A DNA stretch of 64,000 bases from NCBI RefSeq assembly GCF_029910235.1, contig NZ_CP112874.1:3915001-3979000 (forward strand). The letters run 5' to 3'. A program made the position numbers and the translations under genes. Positions 1 through 7,251 of this stretch are shown here, in pieces (position 1 is the first letter of the stretch; every line of letters starts with the position of its first letter). The DNA is from Pseudanabaena galeata CCNP1313 (GTDB lineage: Bacteria > Cyanobacteriota > Cyanobacteriia > Pseudanabaenales > Pseudanabaenaceae). The notes beneath the pieces were generated by a model. The model was not told the DNA's origin. It worked only from the letters and a program-made list of their open reading frames with translations, and ran no database searches.

Positions 1-2
1 AA

Positions 3-233
3 GTCAAAATGTCGGTGGTGACTTCTTTTGATGGTGCAGACTTAACAAATGCGCGATTTGTAAATGCAGTTTTAGAAAATTGTGATTTTTCAGGTGCAAA
101 CTTAGAAGGTATTGACTGGTATGGTGCAACCTTTAAAAATTGCAAGTTTCCTCAAGGATTTTCAGCGAATACAGAAACGGCGATCGCTAAAAATTCTGAG
201 ATTATAGCTGTCAACAATTACGTCAGCCTCTAA
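3..233 (+). CDS. C-terminal end of a pentapeptide-repeat protein (partial)
   Basis: The reading frame is open to the left edge of the window, so the true start probably lies outside it; the first Met is at base 9. The visible residues contain pentapeptide-repeat units of the A(D/N)LxX type (DLTNA, NLEGI, and related F/L-centred units), which form a right-handed quadrilateral beta-helix. The last 25 residues leave the repeat pattern. Such proteins are common in cyanobacteria and mostly of unknown function. The protein cannot be named further from this fragment. Confidence 0.6.
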   Translation, partial: VKMSVVTSFDGADLTNARFVNAVLENCDFSGANLEGIDWYGATFKNCKFPQGFSANTETAIAKNSEIIAVNNYVSL

Positions 234-239
234 AAAACA

Positions 240-275
240 AAGTGAGTGGCGGCGGGAAGCAACGCCACTCACTTT
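240..275. repeat. Short GC-core palindrome after the pentapeptide gene
   Basis: Imperfect inverted repeat with AGTGAGTGGCGGC and GCCACTCACT arms, 7 bp after the stop codon. It resembles the GGCGGCGC-core palindromes found elsewhere in the window, and its position would allow it to act as a terminator. Confidence 0.55.
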
Positions 276-323
276 GGGGTTGGATACAATAGGCTATGAA
301 TATTTAACTAAGTGTTTAAACTT

Positions 324-436
324 AACGTCAGTTCGACGAAAGCGAAAAATGGTAAGAATCGCTAAGCGATTCTTACCATTTTTCGCCATTTGCGTCGTGC
401 GAAGCACGACGCAAATGGCTGTATCGAACTCACGTT
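324..436. mobile_element. 113-bp MITE with IS982-type terminal repeats
   Basis: The ends read AACGTCAGTTCGAC and, inverted, AACGTGAGTTCGAT. These match the two ends of the IS982-family element at 3740-4744. The interior is two consecutive hairpins with 3-nt loops and no ORF. The 6-bp sequence AAACTT directly precedes (318-323) and follows (437-442) the element, which is a target-site duplication. Copies of identical length lie at 31521-31633 and 37704-37816. Confidence 0.9.
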
Positions 437-485
437 AAACTTAGGATGGGGTAGAGATATCTTATCCCGTCATTTCTGGCTAATT

Positions 486-547
486 GATGCGTTACGTTTC
501 ACTAACGCATCCTACATTTAGAACTACATTTAGAACTACATTTAGAA
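486..547. repeat. GATGCGTTA palindrome followed by a 12-bp tandem repeat
   Basis: 486-511 is an inverted repeat (GATGCGTTACG and its complement around TTTCA), and a second copy lies at 57096-57126. It is followed by three copies of CTACATTTAGAA (512-547) just upstream of the hydroxylase gene. The rest of 234-567 is the palindrome at 240 and the MITE at 324; no other gene is visible. Confidence 0.7.
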
Positions 548-567
548 CAAAATTTGTGATTTGAATA

Positions 568-1377
568 ATGCTGGAAATACCTGATTTTATTAAAGGAATA
601 TTAGTCCTTATTTTTGTATTTGTACCAATTGAAAAAATATTTGCAGTACATCACAAAAAGCTATTACGTCAAGGTTGGTTTACAGATCTTTGTTATTATT
701 TTTCAGGTTATTTTATTGGTCATGGCACAACTAAATTATTAATTATATTTGCCTTATTTGGACAGGGTTCTATCCCCACCTTATCTAGTTTTGTTAGCCA
801 ACAGCCCCTTTCTCTTCAAGTAATCGTCGCCATATTTATTGGGGATCTTAGTTTTTATATAATTCACTATCTAATGCATACTGTGCCTTGGTTGTGGAAA
901 TTCCACGCAATTCATCATAGTTCCACCCATATGGACTGGCTTGCGACTGTGCGTGTGCATCCTTTTGAGCAGATTTTGACCAAGGCTTGTCAAATGATCC
1001 CGCTTTATTGGCTCGGTTTTTCGACAGAGGCTTTGGCGATTTATGGAGTTTTTTCGAGTGCGATCGCCTTTTTTATTCATGCCAATATTAGCGTCAGATT
1101 TCCAATTTTAAAATGGATTATTGTTACACCTGAATTTCATCATTGGCATCATGATCGTCATCCAAAACTATATGCTCAAAATTTGGCTGTACAGTTGCCA
1201 ATCCTTGATTATATATTTGGTACTTGGCATATGCCAAAACAAGAATTACCAAAGCAATATGGAACAGAATTAAATGTTAGGACTAATTATTTTAACCACT
1301 TAGTTTATCCATTTAATCATCTATTAAAATCAAGAGAACCTAATGACTCTGCAAGAAGTGAACCCATCAACAAGTAA
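568..1377 (+). CDS. Fatty acid hydroxylase / sterol desaturase family protein
   Basis: This is a membrane di-iron oxygenase of the fatty acid hydroxylase superfamily. The 269 residues show the eight-histidine signature in the expected order: HxxxH at 100-104, HxxHH at 113-117 and HHxHH at 191-195. These bind the two irons on the cytosolic face. Hydrophobic stretches at about 10-22, 55-65, 82-100 and 145-172 are likely membrane spans. Family members hydroxylate or desaturate lipids, sterols or carotenoids; the substrate cannot be told here. The 3' end overlaps the following rhodanese gene by 35 bp, which suggests co-transcription. No strong Shine-Dalgarno sequence is visible upstream. Confidence 0.88.
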   Translation: MLEIPDFIKGILVLIFVFVPIEKIFAVHHKKLLRQGWFTDLCYYFSGYFIGHGTTKLLIIFALFGQGSIPTLSSFVSQQPLSLQVIVAIFIGDLSFYIIHYLMHTVPWLWKFHAIHHSSTHMDWLATVRVHPFEQILTKACQMIPLYWLGFSTEALAIYGVFSSAIAFFIHANISVRFPILKWIIVTPEFHHWHHDRHPKLYAQNLAVQLPILDYIFGTWHMPKQELPKQYGTELNVRTNYFNHLVYPFNHLLKSREPNDSARSEPINK

Positions 1378-1882
1378 ATTTAAACACTTTATATCTAAGT
1401 ATAGATATATGTTTCCTTTAGCCATAGTTAGCACATTGTTAGTAGCGGGTGTGGGAACTTTGAGCCTCCTTGCTTATCAGCAGCAAATGAGTTTACCGAT
1501 ATATTTGCAAAGTTTTAGTACGCCGCAAATTTCAGTCGATGCGTTGGCTAGTAGCAAGCTTAAATCTATAGTTTTAATCGATGTGCGATCGCCCGAAGAA
1601 TATCAAGAGGATCACATTGGCAATAGCGATCTTGTGCCATTAGCTGAAATTGAGATTGAGTTAGGGCTTCAAAGGATTAACAAGATTGTGAAAAGCTACG
1701 AAGAGAAACAAAAAACTAATCCCACAATAGTTTTGTACTGTACTTCGGGAATGCGATCAATCAAGGCAAATAAGTACCTGCGTGATCGCGGCTATCAGGT
1801 TGTAACTTTGACGGGTGGTATCACCGCATGGCGTAAACAATTTACGCGATCGCAGGATTTGCAAGTTTTATCAGAAAAATAA
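1343..1882 (+). CDS. Membrane-anchored rhodanese-domain protein
   Basis: One transmembrane helix (about 23-45) is followed by a single rhodanese domain (about 62-170). The domain starts with the typical LIDVRSPEEY (78-87) and carries the active-site loop CTSGMRS with Cys133, so a sulfurtransferase or redox function is plausible. The sulfur acceptor is unknown. The gene starts inside the end of the hydroxylase gene and probably forms an operon with it. A strong intrinsic terminator follows at once. A later Met at residue 23 is an alternative start but would sit at the edge of the helix. Confidence 0.85.
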   Translation: MTLQEVNPSTSKFKHFISKYRYMFPLAIVSTLLVAGVGTLSLLAYQQQMSLPIYLQSFSTPQISVDALASSKLKSIVLIDVRSPEEYQEDHIGNSDLVPLAEIEIELGLQRINKIVKSYEEKQKTNPTIVLYCTSGMRSIKANKYLRDRGYQVVTLTGGITAWRKQFTRSQDLQVLSEK

Positions 1883-1908
1883 AAAAGCGCCTCATGAGGC
1901 GCTTTTTT
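1881..1908 (+). terminator. Intrinsic terminator after the rhodanese gene
   Basis: Perfect inverted repeat with A6-GCGCCTCA / TGAGGCGC-T6 arms that overlaps the stop codon. A GC-rich stem plus a T tract is the classic rho-independent form. The A tract on the other side means it could also stop transcription from the opposite strand. Confidence 0.85.
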
Positions 1909-1917
1909 ATTTTTAAG

Positions 1918-1991
1918 TCGGGATGATAGGATTCGAACCTACGGCATCCTGCTCCCAAAGCAGGCGCGCTACCAAGCTGCGCTACATCCCG
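1918..1991 (-). tRNA. tRNA-Pro(TGG)
   Basis: Read on the minus strand, a 74-nt cloverleaf begins CGGGATG and ends CATCCCG plus discriminator A. The anticodon stem CCTGC/GCAGG holds loop TTTGGGA, with anticodon TGG (complement of 1955-1957). The T arm has GGTTCGAATCC. CCA is not encoded. Confidence 0.95.
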
Positions 1992-2149
1992 TTGCGAATA
2001 TCTATGTTACTACAGAAAGCGCGAAATACACATAATTATTTTTTTCCTTAAATTCTCAACTCAAGAATTTGACTACGGTGCTTTGTGTTCAACGAAAATA
2101 ATGAAGTGCGACTCAGAGCGTCACACTTCATTGCACAAAAGACAGTAAA

Positions 2150-2190
2150 ACCCAATAATTAGCGGCGCGGAGCGCCGCTAATTATTGGGT
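2150..2190. repeat. Perfect palindrome, AACCCA/GCGGCGC family
   Basis: Two perfect 19-nt arms around the loop GGA, with outer ACCCA/TGGGT and inner GCGGCGC/GCGCCGC. It belongs to the variable-arm palindrome family described under 4851-4905. Nothing else is recognisable in 1992-2297 apart from the presumed gap1 promoter region. Confidence 0.85.
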
Positions 2191-2261
2191 AGCAGTATGT
2201 ATGCAAGTCTTGACATATTAATGTTTTAAGGATTGCTTCACTAAAACTTGAGGTAGCATAA

Positions 2262-3323
<1,062 letters not shown>

Positions 3324-3326
<3 letters not shown>

Positions 3327-3416
3327 CTGATGTTAGGCAGAAACATTGGGCTTGGCGACCAAGCCCCTACCTACAGGGCTTTGCGCTCAAACCCAAACCA
3401 AGAAACATTGGGCTTG
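3324..3416. repeat. Dispersed repeats after gap1
   Basis: AACTGATGTTAGG at 3324 matches the terminal sequence of the dispersed units at 15359, 37524 and 44541. It is followed by two copies of a GGGCTTGGCGACCAAGCCCC inverted repeat and a partial copy of the TACAGC family (GCTTTGCGCTCAAACC). Confidence 0.6.
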
Positions 3417-3717
3417 GCGACCAAGCCCCTACCTGTCTAAGAAACCATTTAAGAATTACTTTCTACAGTCAAAAGCTCTAAGAGATCCCCCTCAATCCCC
3501 CTTAAAAAGGGGGAAGAATTTAATTCTCCCCCCTTTTTTAAGGGGGGCTGGGGGGGATCTAGACATTGGCGACCAAGCCCCTACCTGTCTAAGAAACCAT
3601 TTAAGAATTACTTTCTACAGTCAAAAGCTCTAAGAGATCCCCCTCAATCCCCCTTAAAAAGGGGGAAGAATTTAATTCTCCCCCCTTTTTTAAGGGGGGC
3701 TGGGGGGGATCTAGACA
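3417..3717. repeat. Tandem duplication, 152-bp period
   Basis: Two nearly complete copies (3417-3568 and 3569-3717) of a 152-bp unit stand head to tail. Each copy contains a GATCCCCC...GGGGGATC inverted repeat, known as a dispersed repeat in cyanobacteria. An inverted piece (ATTCTTAAATGGTTTCT) follows at 3718-3734 directly before the IS982 target duplication. No gene is present. Confidence 0.85.
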
Positions 3718-3739
3718 ATTCTTAAATGGTTTCTAAATA

Positions 3740-4744
3740 AACGTGAGTTCGACGCACTAAAAGATGGTAGGAGGAAGAGCAGGCAAGCCTTTGAAGAGAA
3801 GATCTAAAGCAGGTTTAGTCTCTCGATATGTATAAGCAACCAACCCAGCTAAAAGGTTGACAAGAAAATTAAAAAAACTGCGATGTCTTGAATGCTCAAT
3901 CTGAGAAATGTTTTTGAGTTGGTCATTGACGGACTCAATAATTGCGCGCTTACGCAGCAAAATCTTGTCAATCAACTTGACCAAACAGTTTTTCATATTT
4001 TTCTTGCGCTTAGTAATCAGTTGTAAACCTTGTTCATAGAGCTTCTCAAACAACTTTTGGGAGATATAACCACGGTCACCAAACAATTGACCAAAGAGGT
4101 CTTGAGCCATCTCAGGCACAGGTTGTCGGTCATCAACATTGGCTGGTGTGAGCTTGAAGGCAAGCAATTCCCCTTTGTCGTTGATAATCAAATGTAGCTT
4201 GAAGCCAAAGTGCCAACCCACTGAGTTTTTGCCCCAATTGACCATACCTTTGAATACTTTATGGGCATGGGCACGGCATGGTACACAGACATTGATCGGT
4301 GTGGAGTCGATGAATGATATTCCTGTCACTTCGCCTTTGCGTGTATGCAGAAAGCAACATAACAACATCATTGTCCAAGGCATTAGCTCCACAAAGCGGG
4401 TGTAGCTTACCAAGTGGGGAAAAGCTTTCCGCCAAAACGGTATTACAGTTAGGGTATAGAAGTCTTTGAAGGTCTTGTATCCTGACCCATGAAAGGCGAT
4501 CGCGATGGTCATCACTTCACTCAACCTCATTCTTGAGCGACTTTTCCTTTCTCCCTGCATTGATGGCAACATTGGTTGCTCTTGCCAGTGTTTTTCAAAG
4601 CTTTCGCAGAAATCATCCACTTCACAGAAGATTCGCGTGATATCCAAGTGCGATACGATACTGTTCATATTGCTGAGGCTTTTAGTTTGTCAAACCTAGT
4701 CTCAGCTTTTCTTTTGCTTTTGTCTACTCTGTCGAACTGACGTT
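3740..4744 (-). mobile_element. Intact IS982-family insertion sequence, 1005 bp
   Basis: The terminal inverted repeats read AACGTGAGTTCGAC at the left end and AACGTCAGTTCGAC at the right end. The directly repeated AAATA at 3735-3739 and 4745-4749 is a 5-bp target duplication. One complete transposase ORF fills the element. The intact ends, matching target duplication and uninterrupted ORF suggest recent movement. The same ends flank the 113-bp MITEs of this window. Confidence 0.92.
3757..4668 (-). CDS. IS982-family DDE transposase
   Basis: The 303-residue protein has the IS982-family layout. A helical N-terminal part contains SEVMTIAIAFHGSGYKTFKDFY. The catalytic domain has Asp in SFIDSTPINVC, Asp in FGDRGYIS and Glu in IIESVNDQLK, spaced as a DDE triad. 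The C terminus keeps the family pattern HSRHRSFFNFLVNLLAGLVAYTY. The length is normal for the family and there is no frameshift. It should move its own element and may also act on the 113-bp MITEs that share its terminal repeats. Expression signals inside the IS were not identified. Confidence 0.93.
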   Translation of the reverse strand: MNSIVSHLDITRIFCEVDDFCESFEKHWQEQPMLPSMQGERKSRSRMRLSEVMTIAIAFHGSGYKTFKDFYTLTVIPFWRKAFPHLVSYTRFVELMPWTMMLLCCFLHTRKGEVTGISFIDSTPINVCVPCRAHAHKVFKGMVNWGKNSVGWHFGFKLHLIINDKGELLAFKLTPANVDDRQPVPEMAQDLFGQLFGDRGYISQKLFEKLYEQGLQLITKRKKNMKNCLVKLIDKILLRKRAIIESVNDQLKNISQIEHSRHRSFFNFLVNLLAGLVAYTYRETKPALDLLFKGLPALPPTIF

Positions 4745-4825
4745 AAATAATGTAGTAGGGGTTTGGTTTCCAAACCCGCTTTCACTATCTTATTGAAATA
4801 GCTTCTCTAAACAGAAGTTAGTATA

Positions 4826-4936
4826 TCTATTGCCATTCTTGTTAGGACATAAAACCCAAATAGTGTAAGGCGGCGCTTCGCGCCGCCTTACACTATTTGG
4901 GTTTTGATTTGTCCTGATACAGGTGAATATAGCTAT
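4826..4936. repeat. Dispersed element with a 26-bp-arm palindrome
   Basis: The core at 4851-4905 is two perfect 26-nt arms around TTC, running from AAAACCC to GGCGGCGC and back. The flanks (GCCATTCTTGTTAGGACAT and GATTTGTCCTGATACAGGTG) recur at 28448-28557, so the mobile unit is about 110 bp. The rest of 4750-5002 shows no gene. Confidence 0.88.
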
Positions 4937-5002
4937 ATATTTGGAACCCATTCTGTAGTAATAATGTCTACAAAAGTAGATTGATCTAGAAGGCTTTACC
5001 TT

Positions 5003-6562
5003 ATGTGGAAACCCCGATCGCTTAAACCTTTAATCCACGCTTTACCGATCGCAATTTTGTCCTTACCCTTAATTATTCCGTCAGTTAACTCAGAGGCGAT
5101 CGCCCAAGCTACTTTTGGGCGCACTGGACAAGACGGCGATCGCGGACGAGACGGACGTAATGGTCGAGATGGTCAAGACATCAAAATTCTTGGTAATGGT
5201 AAACCTGCGGCTTTTGATCTCTCAGGCACAATCGGGGAAGATGCTGAAGATGGGACATCAGGGCGATCGGCTAGCAGTTGTGAACAACCCTATCGTCCTG
5301 AATATTCCCTTATAGGTGCTTCGGGTGGACGTGGAGGTGATGGTGGTAATGGTGGGCGTGGCGGCAATGGTGGTAACGCTACGATCTTTTACAATGATAG
5401 CGCTTGGCTCAAACAGCTAGAAATCCGCAATGCAGGTGGTAAAGGCGGTCGTAATGGACGCGGCGCTGTCGGAGGGAAGGGCTGTGAATGTCAAGAATCA
5501 GAATGGCGGATCAGATATTGCACTTGGGAAATTGATCGCCGACCTTTTAACGAGGCTAAAGCTCCATGGCAGTCACATACTAAAGAAACTCGGCTATGTA
5601 ATCGGTCAGGCGATGACTTTGATTTTAGTCGCCCATCTGCACGAGTTTCGGAGTATCGTCGTGATGATTGGCTTTATCGCCGCACCTATAAAGGAGTTTC
5701 GAGAACAAATTCTTATACTTGTCAGAGGGGACGCAATGGAGAGCCTAGCAATAATGGACGCAATGGTGAGACAGGTAATTATGGAAAAGTTACCCTTGTA
5801 CCGCGCTTAGATATTCCTGCGGAGGTCACTAGCGATCGCACAACTCTAGCAACTGCGATCGGGAAAAAAGTTGGCTTAGTCAAAAATATTTGGGTCGAGA
5901 GAAGTGGTTTATCGCGCTTACTGCATCCTAGCTCCGACGTTTCCGATCGATACACCTATCTAAAAGATACGGCTCGATTATTTTATCGATTTGATTGGAC
6001 TGCCAAAGAAACGCCAACAGCTTTGGGTGTTGATCGTGTGGAAATTGGTGCAACAGTAAATGTCCGTAATGAGAATGCTGAACTTGAATATCAATTACCA
6101 GGGACATTGGAATATCAAGTTATTCCTGAAAACAATCTGCAAGTGGTAAAGATTACAGGTGGATTCAATCCCGATCGCGTCAGTTCATTCCAATTACAAA
6201 CAATCTCAGGTGTTGGTACTGACAATCAATTAATTCTTAGCGATCGCGGTAATGTGCGAGAACTGCTCAAGGATACGCAAATCGAGGTGCAATGCTTCAG
6301 CAAGCAATCGGCAACGGGTGTAGTCGCTAGCGATTATGTCAAGCGGCGTACTGTTACCTTTAAGATTCCGCCGAAATTACAACCTAGTGAGGGGGCGATC
6401 GTTAATGGCAATATTTACACTTTGCCTGTTGGTCGTTATTGTGCTCCTTGGCTAAAAGCTGATTACAACGCAGCCTATGGAATTGTAATTAATCAAACCA
6501 CCAAGAGCGGCGCAAAATATAATCAAAGTATCGATAGGCCTTTTGTGGTTGGGAAAAACTAA
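5003..6562 (+). CDS. Secreted Gly-rich (collagen-like) protein of unknown function
   Basis: An N-terminal signal peptide (hydrophobic about 12-28, cleavage probably after AIAQA near 36) precedes Gly-rich tracts. Residues about 37-55 carry DGDRGRDGRNGRDGQD, and about 110-125 carry GGRGGDGGNGGRGGNGGN. A cysteine-containing segment and a non-repetitive C-terminal half follow. The spacing of glycines resembles collagen-like or glycine-loop proteins of the cell surface. The protein is probably exported to the periplasm or the sheath. I do not recognise a named family. The gene stands alone between two palindromic elements; an AAGG-like Shine-Dalgarno lies upstream of the ATG. Confidence 0.7.
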   Translation: MWKPRSLKPLIHALPIAILSLPLIIPSVNSEAIAQATFGRTGQDGDRGRDGRNGRDGQDIKILGNGKPAAFDLSGTIGEDAEDGTSGRSASSCEQPYRPEYSLIGASGGRGGDGGNGGRGGNGGNATIFYNDSAWLKQLEIRNAGGKGGRNGRGAVGGKGCECQESEWRIRYCTWEIDRRPFNEAKAPWQSHTKETRLCNRSGDDFDFSRPSARVSEYRRDDWLYRRTYKGVSRTNSYTCQRGRNGEPSNNGRNGETGNYGKVTLVPRLDIPAEVTSDRTTLATAIGKKVGLVKNIWVERSGLSRLLHPSSDVSDRYTYLKDTARLFYRFDWTAKETPTALGVDRVEIGATVNVRNENAELEYQLPGTLEYQVIPENNLQVVKITGGFNPDRVSSFQLQTISGVGTDNQLILSDRGNVRELLKDTQIEVQCFSKQSATGVVASDYVKRRTVTFKIPPKLQPSEGAIVNGNIYTLPVGRYCAPWLKADYNAAYGIVINQTTKSGAKYNQSIDRPFVVGKN

Positions 6563-6566
6563 CAAT

Positions 6567-6615
6567 ACCCAAAAGATGAGTGGCGGCGCTTTGCGCCGCC
6601 ACTCATCTTTTGGGT
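6567..6615. repeat. Perfect 23-bp-arm palindrome after the Gly-rich gene
   Basis: Two perfect 23-nt arms around TTT, outer ACCCAAAAGATGAG and core TGGCGGCGC. It lies 4 bp after the stop codon and may serve as a terminator. It is a member of the variable-arm family. Confidence 0.87.
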
Positions 6616-6667
6616 TTCTAGGCAAAACTTACATTGCTATAGCGATCGCCAATCTAGTGAGGGGTAG

Positions 6668-6762
6668 GCGAAAAATGGTAAGAATCGCTTAGCGATTCTT
6701 ACCATTTTTCTCTTTCGTCGAATTGCATAAAATTAGAGTGGACGCAAAGCGCCCACTCTATG
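6668..6762. repeat. Fragment of the 113-bp MITE plus a small hairpin
   Basis: 6668-6725 retains one hairpin of the MITE (GCGAAAAATGG...CCATTTTTC) and a decayed end (TTTCGTCGAATTG instead of TTTCGTCGAACTGACGTT). The other hairpin and terminus are missing. A separate small hairpin, GAGTGGACGC/GCGCCCACTC, follows at about 6737-6759. Confidence 0.75.
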
Positions 6763-6802
6763 GTTAAACAAAGGGACGCTTCAAGCCACCTTTGTTGATC
6801 AA

Positions 6803-7117
6803 TTATTTGTCAGGATCATTGCGGGGGCGGATTTGTTCAGCTTCAGGGCAATCATCAGAAACAGGGATATCGTTGGATGACATTCCTGTTTTGGTAAATG
6901 AAGATAATCTTTGAGTAACAGCGCCAATACTCTCTAATCTGACCATTTCTTCCCAAGAGCAAACCTCGTCTTCATCCTCAGTTTCGTAACGAATCGTTAC
7001 CACGTCACCTTCAATATCCAATATCTTGGCTCTTTCTAGCCAACGTCCCTGATCCCTCAGGTAAATCCAAACATCGCTCTTGGCTTCACAAAGTTGGTAT
7101 ATTTTGCGATGTAGCAT
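6803..7117 (-). CDS. Conserved cyanobacterial protein, probably DUF6679
   Basis: This is a small acidic protein of 104 residues starting MLHRKIYQLCEA. A compact N-terminal domain (about 1-60) includes WIYLRDQGRWLERAKILDIE and the acidic YETEDEDEVCSWEEMVRLES, which look like a small beta-barrel. The last 40 residues are polar and likely disordered. I recall near-identical openings in many cyanobacterial proteins annotated DUF6679, with no known function. It lies downstream of, and co-directional with, the vWA-OmpA gene, separated by 134 bp, so it may or may not share its transcript. Confidence 0.7.
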   Translation of the reverse strand: MLHRKIYQLCEAKSDVWIYLRDQGRWLERAKILDIEGDVVTIRYETEDEDEVCSWEEMVRLESIGAVTQRLSSFTKTGMSSNDIPVSDDCPEAEQIRPRNDPDK

Positions 7118-7251
7118 TCGCTTATGTCCTCAGGGTTACATAATTTTTAAGGTTAGAGCATACCTCAACAAGGTAAAAAAACTAACCATTATCATTGTAA
7201 ACGACTACACAGGTATTTGAAATTTTTTAAACTTTAGTTATGAATAAAAAA

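Noticed and set aside
3346-3633. Open frame of 95 codons after gap1
   Set aside because: It consists entirely of dispersed repeats (translated duplicates of the same unit) and has no ribosome binding site or recognisable protein character.
3417-3717. Tandem repeat with hairpins as CRISPR or origin of replication
   Set aside because: Only two copies with a 152-bp period, no DnaA-box cluster, and the content is a known type of dispersed GATCCCCC repeat.
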